A stretch of 64,000 nucleotides of DNA. It comes from Beggiatoa alba B18LD (GTDB taxonomy: Bacteria > Pseudomonadota > Gammaproteobacteria > Beggiatoales > Beggiatoaceae). The number at the start of each line of letters is the position of its first letter. The first letter of the stretch is position 1. Position numbers and translations under genes: made by a program. This document shows positions 9,468-17,977 of this stretch, piece by piece. The stretch is from NCBI RefSeq assembly GCF_000245015.1, contig NZ_JH600070.1:62001-126000 (forward strand), read 5' to 3'. The notes beneath the pieces are model-generated. The model was given only the letters and a program-made list of their open reading frames with translations. It had not been told where the DNA came from and ran no database searches.

Positions 9468-12400
9468 ATGCGACAAATTCAGCAATTATTGCTTATTACA
9501 GGCTTATGGCTTGGGATGTTCTCCCTAGCCTATGCACAAGCCAGTTTACAATTTGCCTCTGCTGCTTACGCCGTCAATGAAGCCGATGGCACACTACAAA
9601 TAGTTGTGACACGAGCAGCAGATAGTGTAGGGGCAGTCACCGTAGATTATGCCACTATCGACACAACAGCACTGTCTGGCGTTGATTACACAGGGAAAGG
9701 AGGAACATTGACATGGGCAGATGGCGACTTAACCCATCGAGTGATTGAAATTACTATTCTGACCGACAGCACAACGGAAAATAATGAAAGTTTCGCCGTT
9801 ATTCTGGCAAACCCCAGCGGGAATGCGGTACTAGGAACAAATCTACAAACAGCCATTACCATCGTTGATACCCCTGTCAATGGCGCGGGCAATTTACAAT
9901 TTACAAGCACCACATACACTGCCAAAGAAAATGCAGGGATTGCACAACTTGGCGTTGAACGAATTGGCGGGAGTGTTGGCAATGTTGCTGTGCAATACGC
10001 GATTACAGGCGGAACTGCCGTTGCTAATACCGACTACGTGAATGTACAAGGGACATTAAACTGGAATACAGGCGATGCCCAAGACAAAAATATTGCAATT
10101 CCGCTCCTGCTAGATGACCAACAAGATGGCGATAAAACCCTCGTTTTAAGTCTCAGTACGGCAACAGGTGGGGCAACAGTGGGCGCAAACAATACAACAA
10201 CGCTTACAATTCAAGATGTTTTTGGGACAGTTGTCACCTCCAGCGCAGGTGTTTTAACCTTTAAAACCGCACTAAGCACCGTCAATGAAAACGCAGGCGT
10301 TGCAAACGTAGAAGTCAGCCGACTAGACGGCACACAAGGCAGTGTAACGGTCAGCTATAGCACAATAAATGGAACAGCCATTGCTGGCAGTGATTACACC
10401 CTCACACAAGGCGCGTTAAGCTGGGCAAATGGTGAAAATAACACCAAAACCATCAGCGTGCCCATTCTCACTGATAATAACACCGAAGACGATGAAATAT
10501 TCGCCATTAGCTTAAGTAATCCAACGGGTAACGCTGTATTAGGTATGATTGCCAGCACCAATCTAAAAATTTTAGATGGCACAGGAAATCCAACAACGGT
10601 CGTGATTGGTGATGCAGGAGCTGTACAATTTGAATCAGGTAGCTATACCGTTGATGAAAATCAAGGGAACTTAAACATCAACGTTCTACGTGTATCTGGC
10701 ACTAAAGGAGATGTCCGCGTTAACTACACCATTCAAAATGGAACGGCAACAAATGGACAAGACTTTGTTTTATCCGCAGGGACATTAGTCTGGGCAGACG
10801 GTAACAGCGACGTTAAAACCCTCAACATCACCTTACAAGACGACATCACCGCAGAAGAAAACGAAAACTTTATCATTCAATTATCTAACCCTAGCAATGG
10901 TTTAGTCTTAGGCACACCTGCTGCGGCTAATGTCACCATTCGCGACAATGACGCAACCCGCGTTCAATTCTCCTCCAGTGACTATCTGGTTAACGAAAGC
11001 GGACGCTATGTAAACGTTACCGTTACCCGTCAAGGTAGCAGTCAAGGACGCATCACCGTTAATTATCAAACCAACGCTAATACTGCGATTGATAATAAAG
11101 ATTATATTGGTATTTCTGGATTGATTGTTTGGGAAGATGGTGACGCAAGCAGTAAAGTTTTATCCATCCCCATCAACAACGACACCACCATTGAAGAAAC
11201 CGAAACATTCCGCATTACCCTAAGCAACCTAACAGGAAACGGCACGCTTGGCTCTCCTGCACAAGCAGTCATCACCATTAAAGATGATGATGCCATTGTG
11301 ATTTGCTCCGACCCCCCGCCCAGCGTCATTAACTGCTACTTAGATAACACAGGCAACACCTTAACCAATGTTCGTATTACAAATACAGGCATAGTCTTTG
11401 GTGGACAACTGGCAGGCAAAATTGACAACTTTGGCTCACTAGAAAACGTCACCCTATTAACCAATGCAACACTAAATAACTATGAAGTAGGTGTCGTAAC
11501 TAATCTCTACCTCAATAACTACACCAATGTCACAGGCGGATTTATACAAGGCAGCACCATCGGCATTGGAGAATATCCCGCAACGCTAACCAGCGTCCGC
11601 ATTCTCACTGATAGCTATGTCCAAAATGTCATTATTGAAGGTAACACCATCATAGACACAGAAGTTTCTATGGGAAATCAAGTCCGTTTCCGTCTCAATG
11701 GAAACATTCCGCCCATCGACTTATCCAACCTTCTAGGCTACACCCCCAGCATGGTTTTAGGTCGCTTCGCAATCAACCTCTACACCGACGTGCTAGTCAA
11801 CAGTGTGCGAGGCGGTGTTTTATCCGCACTCAATGGTTTATATGATTTAACAGAAAAAGATTGGTTAATCACCCAAGACAGCGAAAGTGGCTATATTGCC
11901 TTTACCAGCGATAACAAACGCTACAACTTACTACCTACCCGTGTACGTCAAGCCCTAGAAGGTCAAATCATCAATGATATAGACTTAGGTTTAATCATTC
12001 GTGAAGATAACCGCTTTTTAGTAACCACCCATACAGGGCGAGAAGTTACCGCACATCCCGTCATTCAAGATACAACAGGGCTAGAACAAGTTTTAAACAC
12101 ACTTGTCTTACCTGTTTCTAGTATGCAAATGAACGACGAAGGCAATGTAAAGCTAAACTTAGTCAATCAAATCAATGGTATTACTTACTTCAGTATTCGT
12201 GCCGATATCTGCTCTTCCCCAACATCCCGCAGTACATCGCCCGAATTAGGTTTTGACACCTTACCAATCAGCGCAAACTTATACTGCTTAAGCACAGATG
12301 AGAATATGAATGTCTCTGTGAAAAATGCACTAGTTGCTTATTTAGTCTTTAACAATGGACAATCTCGCCAATATCTCTACCCTGCCGCCGCAGATGCCGC

Positions 12401-12644
12401 CGCATTACGTGCACTCTCGCAAGATACCCTGTTATACAAAAATGGCATGGCATTGATACACATGGGCGAAGGCGCAAGTCGTAAAACCTATAAAGGCTGG
12501 CTAACCTACGCCATCACTCAAGGTACTAACCTAAATGGTCATGTTGAAATCTTTGATGTTGATGACATGAACCAAGACGGTTTAAGCGACTACCTTATTG
12601 TTTATCCAAATGGCGATGGACAACTGATGTACAGAGTTAATTAA
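9468..12644 (+). CDS. Exported Calx-beta repeat protein
   Basis: This 1058-residue protein has a clear signal peptide ending in SLAYAQA near residue 25. Five Calx-beta domains run from about 25 to 610. Each opens with a strand such as LQFASAAYAVNE, holds a G.DY...G.L.W.DGD motif, and closes with ENE.F.I.LSNP and a variant of ITI.DDD. Calx-beta domains bind calcium and are common in surface proteins of aquatic bacteria. From about residue 624 (YLDNTGNTLTN) the protein resembles the C-terminal region of the preceding giant protein. It likewise ends in a calcium-like loop (DMNQDGLSD) and NGDGQLMYRVN. GGGAG at 9451-9455 is the likely ribosome-binding site. The two genes are probably co-transcribed and their products may act together at the cell surface, which is inference. 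The A-type palindrome just downstream could end the transcript. Confidence 0.85.
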   Translation: MRQIQQLLLITGLWLGMFSLAYAQASLQFASAAYAVNEADGTLQIVVTRAADSVGAVTVDYATIDTTALSGVDYTGKGGTLTWADGDLTHRVIEITILTDSTTENNESFAVILANPSGNAVLGTNLQTAITIVDTPVNGAGNLQFTSTTYTAKENAGIAQLGVERIGGSVGNVAVQYAITGGTAVANTDYVNVQGTLNWNTGDAQDKNIAIPLLLDDQQDGDKTLVLSLSTATGGATVGANNTTTLTIQDVFGTVVTSSAGVLTFKTALSTVNENAGVANVEVSRLDGTQGSVTVSYSTINGTAIAGSDYTLTQGALSWANGENNTKTISVPILTDNNTEDDEIFAISLSNPTGNAVLGMIASTNLKILDGTGNPTTVVIGDAGAVQFESGSYTVDENQGNLNINVLRVSGTKGDVRVNYTIQNGTATNGQDFVLSAGTLVWADGNSDVKTLNITLQDDITAEENENFIIQLSNPSNGLVLGTPAAANVTIRDNDATRVQFSSSDYLVNESGRYVNVTVTRQGSSQGRITVNYQTNANTAIDNKDYIGISGLIVWEDGDASSKVLSIPINNDTTIEETETFRITLSNLTGNGTLGSPAQAVITIKDDDAIVICSDPPPSVINCYLDNTGNTLTNVRITNTGIVFGGQLAGKIDNFGSLENVTLLTNATLNNYEVGVVTNLYLNNYTNVTGGFIQGSTIGIGEYPATLTSVRILTDSYVQNVIIEGNTIIDTEVSMGNQVRFRLNGNIPPIDLSNLLGYTPSMVLGRFAINLYTDVLVNSVRGGVLSALNGLYDLTEKDWLITQDSESGYIAFTSDNKRYNLLPTRVRQALEGQIINDIDLGLIIREDNRFLVTTHTGREVTAHPVIQDTTGLEQVLNTLVLPVSSMQMNDEGNVKLNLVNQINGITYFSIRADICSSPTSRSTSPELGFDTLPISANLYCLSTDENMNVSVKNALVAYLVFNNGQSRQYLYPAAADAAALRALSQDTLLYKNGMALIHMGEGASRKTYKGWLTYAITQGTNLNGHVEIFDVDDMNQDGLSDYLIVYPNGDGQLMYRVN

Positions 12645-12905
12645 CCTGAAGTTGGCGAATACAATTTAACCTCAGTTTCTCGATATTTATAAAGTAAAAC
12701 AGAGACCTGCTAGCTTTTCAAAACCTAGCAGGTCTTTTTTTGTCTGAATCAGAATTCACAGAATTTTCAGAATTAGCAAAATTAAAAAACGTGAGTTTGG
12801 CGATTTTCTTTTAAAAAGACAACAGCTTGAATGTTGTAGGGTGGGATAGCGAAGCGTATTCCACCTTGAAATTCTGCAAAAACTGAGCAAAAACAGATTA
12901 TATAG
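12645..12905. repeat. Decayed mosaic of family-1 and family-3 repeats
   Basis: It opens with two imperfect copies of the ACCTGAGTTCGGCGAG end (12645 and about 12668). It continues with the A palindrome and part of the B unit (TGTCTGAATCAG), then the segment AAAAGACAACAGCTTG. From about 12833 it holds half of the family-3 element that is complete at 37340-37540 (GTAGGGTGGGATAGCGAAG and its flank). The order suggests repeated insertion and deletion. Confidence 0.75.
12703..12741 (+). terminator. A-unit palindrome with T-run, terminator-like
   Basis: AGACCTGCTAG pairs with CTAGCAGGTCT across a short TTTT/AAAA core and is followed by seven T. It lies 59 bases beyond the stop of the Calx-beta gene. 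The same unit with a T-run recurs at 26981-27017 and 45897-45936, so the repeat family may supply terminators. Confidence 0.55.
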
Positions 12906-12916
12906 CAAACGCATTT

Positions 12917-13267
12917 TAACGCGAGTACGGCGAAAAATGGCTTAAATAAAAAAAGGTTGAGAAGGATTTGGCAAATTAAAGTTCTCATCAAGTTTAGGAT
13001 TAATACGAGACATCAAAGAAGGCTTATGGAGCTTCCAAGTGTAAGCAATAAGCCCCGCAATGACATTGACCATAAATCCCAAGACACTGCGATGGCGCGT
13101 ATGTTCAATCTGAGTGAATGATTTAAGTTGACCGATGACGGTTTCTATCAAGGAGCGTTTTTTTAGCATTATCGTATCAAATTCACTGAGCGGCTCTTTT
13201 TTCATGTTTTTACGGACACCTGTGATTAATTCAATGCCTTGCGTTTTCAAAGTTGCCTTTAATGCTT
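12917..13267 (-). pseudogene. IS982-family transposase, C-terminal fragment
   Basis: The reading frame 12942-13267 encodes about the last 108 residues of an IS982 transposase: GIELITGVRKNMK, then KKRSLIETVIGQLK with the presumed third catalytic acid, then IEHTRHRS and NVIAGLIAYTW, which are hallmarks of the family. The 3' end of the insertion sequence is intact at about 12917 (TAACGCGAGTACGGCGA). The 5' two thirds are missing, and the fragment is cut exactly where a family-1 repeat begins at 13268. It cannot encode an active transposase. A second relic with the matching end and stop region lies at 45569-46406. Confidence 0.85.
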
Positions 13268-13581
13268 TAACCTGAGTTCGGCGAGATTCTTTTAAAAAGA
13301 CAACAGCTTGTCTGAATCAGAATTCACAAAATTTTCAGAATTAGCAGAATTAAAAAGCGTGATTCGCATTAATTTCTTGGTTTAAGGGGTTTAAATTCTG
13401 TTAATTCTGAAAATCCTGATTCAGACAATGTTTTAATCTGGTCTGGTGAATCCAGATGAAAAACAAGAGAATAATCTCTACCAGTCCTTCAAACCTTTTC
13501 GCGTGTTCCGACAGACCTGCTAGGTTTTTAAAACCTAGCAGGTCTCTGTTTTATTTTATAAAACTTGCTGAACTCAGGTTA
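13268..13581. mobile_element. Family-1 MITE, complete 314-bp copy
   Basis: The terminal inverted repeats are ACCTGAGTTCGGCGAG on the left and a diverged CTTGCTGAACTCAGGT on the right. Inside, in order, are a CTTTTAAAAAGACAACAGCTTG arm, the B unit (TTGTCTGAATCAG... to ...CTGATTCAGACAA), a spacer with GATGAAAAACAAGAGA and CCAGTCCTTCAA, and the A palindrome near 13521-13552. No coding capacity is seen. The ends resemble those of the neighbouring IS982 relic, so an IS982 transposase is the likely mobiliser. That is inference. Confidence 0.8.
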
Positions 13582-13646
13582 AATAAGGTGCATTTTCGTA
13601 TAAAAAACGTCTAATGCACCTCTACAAGCTACTATCTAAATTTCTC

Positions 13647-15005
13647 CTACCCCAATGCCTGCCGTAATAATGTCGCTAAATGTATCGGTTGTTGTCCTGT
13701 GCCTGTTTCTAGGATTTGCTGACGACAGGAGAAGCCATTGGCTAAAATAGGCGCATCGGGGTTGGCACGTAAGGCGGGTAATAGAGATTGTTCCGCCATT
13801 TGTAGCGCAATGTCTGCGTGTTCTGCTTCTAGTCCAAAACTGCCCGCCATGCCACAACAGGCGGGGTCTAAAAATTCATATTGAAAATCAGGGATGAGTT
13901 TTAGAATTTTGCGCATGGATTTCATTGCGCCGACAGCGTGTTGATGGCAATGTCCTTGTATTAGCATGGGTTTAGTTTGTCCGCTTAAGGGTTTTAAGGG
14001 CAGTTTTAAGCGTTTTGCCGTGAGTTCGCGGGCGAGAAATTCTTCAAATAAAATGGCGTGTTGTGCGACTTTTTCGGCGGTTTTGCCCAGTCCTAGTGAT
14101 TTGTAGTCGTCGCGTAGGGCTAATAAACAGGGGGGTTCTAAGCCGATAATGGTGCGTCCTGCTTCGGCGTGAGGGAGTAGGATTTTTAGAACTCGTTCGG
14201 CTTCGGCTTTGGCTTCGTTGACCATGCCATGCGCAATGAAGGTGCGACCACAGCATAAGGGGCGGTCGGGTTCTGGGGTGTCGCTGATGGGTTCGGCGAT
14301 GATAACGTGGTATTTCGCGCTTTGTAGAACGTGTACCGCGTCTTGAATGACGCTAGGGTCAAAGTAGCGGGTAAAGGTGTCGACGAATAGGACGACATCG
14401 CCTACTTTGTCAGGAATGGTTTCGGCGGTTTCTGGTTTGATAAAGGGGGCGTTGACGGGTTCAGGGAGGCGACGTTTCGCGCTGATACCGAAAAATTTTT
14501 CGCCGAGTGTTGCAAGCCATGTGTGGCGGTTGCGCCATGCGGGGATTTTTTTAAGCAGGTTGTAGCGGTGTAGCCAGTGGGGTGTGCTGGCAAAAAAGCG
14601 GGTACGCCATGATAATCCTGTGAGGGCATTGCGTTGGGCGAGGTATTCGACTTTTATCATTGCCATGTCGACGGCGTTTTCGCATTCGCGTTTGCAACCT
14701 TTGCAGGCAACGCATAAGTCCATGGCTTCGGCAAGGGTGGGGTCGGTAAACGGGGTGTTGCCTAGTTCACCGTTTAGGGCGGCTTTGAGAAGGCGAACAC
14801 GTCCACCTGTGGAGTTGTTGACGATGTCGCTCACGCGGAAGCTGGGACACATCACGCCCTTGCCTTGTTCTTTGTTTTCGCATTGACGGCTGTTGATGCA
14901 GACGGCGACGGCTTTGGCAAAGTCTCCGCCTGTTTTGGGGATGTCGGCGTAGGCATCGCCCATGCCTGCATTTTCGTAGGCTGACCAGTCTAAATAGGTT
15001 TTCAT
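13647..15005 (-). CDS. Fe-S oxidoreductase subunit, GlpC/LDH-type C-terminal half
   Basis: This 452-residue protein matches the C-terminal half of FAD/Fe-S D-lactate or glycolate-type dehydrogenases. Near the N-terminus is a cysteine motif beginning CINSRQCENKEQ and running to MCPSF. A second is CVACKGCKRECENAVD, which together suggest iron-sulfur clusters. Two CCG domains follow, with CCGRTFIAHGM and HCHQHAVGAM...PACCGMAGSFG, which in relatives bind a further cluster or partner. The usual N-terminal FAD-binding half is absent: only 63 bases separate the start from the divergent queG. Either it is a stand-alone subunit that works with a flavoprotein encoded elsewhere, or it is the remnant of a split fusion. 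The open frame and intact motifs argue for a functional protein. Substrate unknown. Confidence 0.8.
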   Translation of the reverse strand: MKTYLDWSAYENAGMGDAYADIPKTGGDFAKAVAVCINSRQCENKEQGKGVMCPSFRVSDIVNNSTGGRVRLLKAALNGELGNTPFTDPTLAEAMDLCVACKGCKRECENAVDMAMIKVEYLAQRNALTGLSWRTRFFASTPHWLHRYNLLKKIPAWRNRHTWLATLGEKFFGISAKRRLPEPVNAPFIKPETAETIPDKVGDVVLFVDTFTRYFDPSVIQDAVHVLQSAKYHVIIAEPISDTPEPDRPLCCGRTFIAHGMVNEAKAEAERVLKILLPHAEAGRTIIGLEPPCLLALRDDYKSLGLGKTAEKVAQHAILFEEFLARELTAKRLKLPLKPLSGQTKPMLIQGHCHQHAVGAMKSMRKILKLIPDFQYEFLDPACCGMAGSFGLEAEHADIALQMAEQSLLPALRANPDAPILANGFSCRQQILETGTGQQPIHLATLLRQALG

Positions 15006-15068
15006 GGGTGCAGTTTCTCTGATTGTGCGTTTATTCGTGGGGAATGGATTATTTTAAATTATGATGAG

Positions 15069-16133
15069 TTGGTGGCAAATATTAAACGTTGGGGGCAGGC
15101 GTTGGGCTTTCAGCAGGTGGGTATTTGTGATATTGATTTGAGCCTTGCAGAACAGCAGTTAAGTCAGTGGCTTGCGAATGCGTATCAAGGGGATATGTAT
15201 TTTATGGAAAAGCACGGGCTTAAGCGGAGTCGTCCTGATTGGTTAGTGCCGAATACCTTGCGGGTGATTACGGTACGGATGGATTATTTGCCTGAGACGC
15301 AGGGGCAGATGTTGGCGCAGTTGCATCAGCTTGATAAGGCTTATATTGCTCGGTATGCCTTGGGGCGGGATTATCATAAGGTGTTGCGTCAGCGGTTGAA
15401 AGTATTGGCGGATAGGATTCGCGCGGTTGTACAGGGGGAGGAATATCGGGTGTTTGTCGATAGTGCGCCTGTGTTGGAGAAGCCGTTAGCGGAAAAGGCG
15501 GGCTTGGGGTGGATTGGAAAGCATACGAATTTGATTCATCGGCAGGCAGGTTCGTATTTTTTTCTGGGGGAAATTTATGTTGATATTCCTTTGCCTGTGG
15601 ATGCGCCAACAGCGGGACATTGTGGGCGGTGTCAGACGTGTTTGACTGTGTGCCCAACGCGGGCGATTGTCGCGCCGTATCAGTTGGATGCTCGGCGGTG
15701 TATTGCGTATTTAACAATTGAGTATCGGGGGAGTATTCCTGTAGAACTACGTGCTTTAATGGGGAATCGGGTTTATGGGTGTGATGATTGTCAGTTATTT
15801 TGCCCGTGGAATCGGTTCGCGCAGTTGACGCAGGAGCAGGATTTTTTACCGCGTCAGGGTTTAGAACAAGCGTTATTAGTGGATTTATTTCAGTGGACTG
15901 AGGCGGAGTTTTTGCGCAAGACGGAGGGGAGTCCGATTCGGCGGATTGGGTATGAATGTTGGTTGCGCAATCTAGCGGTTGCATTGGGTAATGTGCCGAT
16001 GACATCAGAAATTGTGCGGGTTTTACAGGCGCGTTTGCAGGTTGATTCGCCGTTAGTGCGTGAGCATGTGGTTTGGGCGTTGGCACAACATGATAAAAAA
16101 TTGTCTGAATCAGGATTTTTAGGATTAACCTGA
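15069..16133 (+). CDS. queG: Epoxyqueuosine reductase QueG
   Basis: QueG reduces epoxyqueuosine to queuosine in the wobble position of tRNAs, using cobalamin and two [4Fe-4S] clusters. Family landmarks are WGQALGFQQVGICD at the N-terminus, DSAPVLEKPLAEKAGLGWIG with the catalytic Asp, and CGRCQTCLTVCPTRAI and CDDCQLFCPWN for the clusters. A C-terminal HEAT-like segment follows. No ATG lies in frame at the N-terminus: the start must be TTG (15069) or GTG (15072), and neither has a strong ribosome-binding site. The last eleven residues (KLSESGFLGLT) are encoded by the opening of a B-type repeat that begins at about 16101, so the original stop was probably overwritten. The gene is divergent from the Fe-S subunit gene. 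Confidence 0.93.
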   Translation: MVANIKRWGQALGFQQVGICDIDLSLAEQQLSQWLANAYQGDMYFMEKHGLKRSRPDWLVPNTLRVITVRMDYLPETQGQMLAQLHQLDKAYIARYALGRDYHKVLRQRLKVLADRIRAVVQGEEYRVFVDSAPVLEKPLAEKAGLGWIGKHTNLIHRQAGSYFFLGEIYVDIPLPVDAPTAGHCGRCQTCLTVCPTRAIVAPYQLDARRCIAYLTIEYRGSIPVELRALMGNRVYGCDDCQLFCPWNRFAQLTQEQDFLPRQGLEQALLVDLFQWTEAEFLRKTEGSPIRRIGYECWLRNLAVALGNVPMTSEIVRVLQARLQVDSPLVREHVVWALAQHDKKLSESGFLGLT

Positions 16134-16548
16134 TTAACAGGATTTAAAACCCTCAAATCAAAAACTAACGTGAATGACGCTTTTAAATCTTGCTAATTCA
16201 CCTGAGTTCGGCGAGTTTTATAAAATAAAACAGAGACCTGCTAGGTTTTCAAAACCTAGCAGGTCTGTTGGAACACGCGAAAAGGGTTGACGGACTGGCA
16301 GAGATTATTCTCTTGTTTTTCATCAAAATTCACCAGACAAGATTACAACATTGTCTGAATCAGGATTTTCAGAATTAACAGAATTAGCGGAATTTAAAAC
16401 CCTTAAACCAAAAAGTAAGATGAATCATGCTTTTTAATTCTGCTAATTCTGAAAATTTTGTGAATTCTGATTCAGACAAGCTGTTGTTTCTTTAAAAGAA
16501 ACTCGCCGAACTCAGGTTAATTCTGAAAATCCTGATTCAGACAATTTG
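16101..16548. repeat. B-unit repeat split by a family-1 insertion
   Basis: The left part (16101-16199) begins TTGTCTGAATCAGGATT within the 3' end of queG. The right part (16518-16548) ends CCTGATTCAGACAA. In other copies these halves are continuous. The interruption is the family-1 element at 16200-16517. Confidence 0.8.
16200..16517. mobile_element. Family-1 MITE with target-site duplication
   Basis: This is a complete 318-bp copy: left end ACCTGAGTTCGGCGAG, right end CTCGCCGAACTCAGGT. It holds the A palindrome, the CCAGTC-like spacer and a B unit. The flanks TAATTC at 16194-16199 and 16518-16523 are identical and restore the continuous B unit when one is removed, so this is a true insertion with a duplication of about 6 bases. 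Confidence 0.85.
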
Positions 16549-16566
16549 AATTTGTCTTAACACAAA

Positions 16567-16584
16567 CTGTCATTAAATTGTCAT
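16567..16584 (+). promoter_or_regulatory. Candidate PHO box upstream of the CBS-kinase operon
   Basis: CTGTCAT (16567-16573), TAAA, then TTGTCAT (16578-16584) match the PhoB direct-repeat layout of 7-4-7 bases with one change in the second half-site. A plausible -10 element, TACAAT, lies at 16607-16612. The kinase start is 57 bases beyond the box. No phosphate genes are in the window, so the regulation is only a suggestion. Confidence 0.4.
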
Positions 16585-16641
16585 CAAGGGGTAACAGTCC
16601 GTTGCTTACAATAGCCCGCCTCTGAAAGCCTCGTGTTGTTA

Positions 16642-17964
16642 ATGATGAAACCTGTTACTGATATCAGTGCGCTCACCATTCCGATTAAGCCGATTACGCC
16701 TGACCATACGGTTAATGATGTCGGTGAATTGTTTTTACTCGCTGAATATAAGCCCTTTCTTTCCTTACCGATAGTTGATAATGGTCGCCCTATTGGAATA
16801 ATTAGCCGTTATCAATTAATGGATATTTTTTTAAAGCTCTATGGGCGTGATATTTATGGTAAAAGTCCTATTGAGCGATTTATGAATGCGCAACCACTGC
16901 GTATTAGCCTTAGCCAATCCTTAGAAACGGCAAGCCAATATATTACGGAAAATATTAAATTTCCTATTACTGAAGACTTTGTTGTAATGTTGAATGGCGA
17001 GTATAAAGGCGTGGGCGTTGTCCTCGATTTACTGAAAGCGATGGAAAAGCGCGTAATGCAACGTACTGATGAGTTAAGCAAAGCCTATACAGCCTTGAAA
17101 AACTCTCAAATGCAATTGGTACAATCGGAAAAAATGGCTTCATTGGGGCAAATGGTGGCAGGCATTGCCCACGAGATTAATACGCCATTAGGCTACGTTC
17201 GTAATAATGTGGAAATGATGCAAGGCTTTTTCACACAAAGTCAGGATGGCATACAAGCCTATGCGCATTTGGTTCATTTATTGACCCATGAAGAGCCAGA
17301 CCCCGACGCAATTGCGTCACAAGCGGAACTTGTCGACTCACTCTGTGCAACCTTCCAAGAACCAGAAATGCTTGAGGAAATGCAGAATTTATTTAAAGAT
17401 TCATTATACGGGTTAGACCAGATTTCCGAAATTGTGCTTAACTTAAAAGACTTTAGCCGTTTAGACCAAGCACGTACAACTGTTGCCTGTTTAAACGAGT
17501 GTTTAGAAAGCACACTTATCATTGCAAAGAATTTAATTAAAAATCGCGTCACGATTAAAAAAGATTACGACAGCACATTGCCAAAAATCTATTGTTCGCC
17601 TTCGCAGCTAAACCAAGTCTTTTTAAATCTAATTAGCAATGCAGTACAAGCGATGAGTGAAAAAGGTACGATTTGGCTAAAAACCTTTGCTGATAAAGAG
17701 GCTGTTCATGTGATTATTCAAGATAATGGCAAAGGTATTCCCCCCGATGTGCTCCCTAAAATCTTTGACCCATTTTTTACAACAAAGCCCATCGGCGAAG
17801 GAACTGGCTTAGGATTATCAATTAGCTATCAAATTATTCAACAGCATAATGGAAAAATCCGTGTTAATTCCAAAATGGGGGTAGGAACACGTTTTACGAT
17901 TAGTTTGCCCTATAAGCAAACAAAACAGTCGATTACACAACAATCATCCACAATGGTTGTTTGA
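16642..17964 (+). CDS. CBS-domain sensor histidine kinase
   Basis: This 440-residue soluble kinase uses the ATG at 16642; an upstream GTG at 16633 would add three residues. Residues about 10-150 hold two CBS-like motifs (LPIVDNGRPIGIISR and GEYKGVGVVLDLL), a nucleotide-sensing pair in many proteins. A coiled linker follows, then a HisKA box with SLGQMVAGIAHEINTPLG. The HATPase domain shows NLISNAVQAM, DNGKGIP and GTGLGLSISYQI. The subfamily resembles kinases of the HupT/NtrB-like GHKL group. It overlaps the open frame of the receiver protein by a few codons, and the two are clearly one operon. The likely circuit is phosphotransfer from this kinase to one or both receivers downstream. A PHO-box-like motif precedes it. 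Confidence 0.9.
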   Translation: MMKPVTDISALTIPIKPITPDHTVNDVGELFLLAEYKPFLSLPIVDNGRPIGIISRYQLMDIFLKLYGRDIYGKSPIERFMNAQPLRISLSQSLETASQYITENIKFPITEDFVVMLNGEYKGVGVVLDLLKAMEKRVMQRTDELSKAYTALKNSQMQLVQSEKMASLGQMVAGIAHEINTPLGYVRNNVEMMQGFFTQSQDGIQAYAHLVHLLTHEEPDPDAIASQAELVDSLCATFQEPEMLEEMQNLFKDSLYGLDQISEIVLNLKDFSRLDQARTTVACLNECLESTLIIAKNLIKNRVTIKKDYDSTLPKIYCSPSQLNQVFLNLISNAVQAMSEKGTIWLKTFADKEAVHVIIQDNGKGIPPDVLPKIFDPFFTTKPIGEGTGLGLSISYQIIQQHNGKIRVNSKMGVGTRFTISLPYKQTKQSITQQSSTMVV

Positions 17965-17977
17965 AGGATTAAGTAAG

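Noticed and set aside
4243-9982. Several minus-strand frames of 60-115 codons inside the giant repeat proteins
   Set aside because: They are antisense shadows of the Thr/Val/Ala-rich repeats; their composition mirrors the sense strand.
12782-12991. 69-codon minus-strand frame in the repeat mosaic
   Set aside because: It crosses an IS982 tip and two repeat fragments, so it cannot be an ancestral gene.
15268-16086. 272-codon frame opposite queG
   Set aside because: QueG is supported by catalytic and cluster motifs over its whole length; the antisense product has low complexity and no domain.
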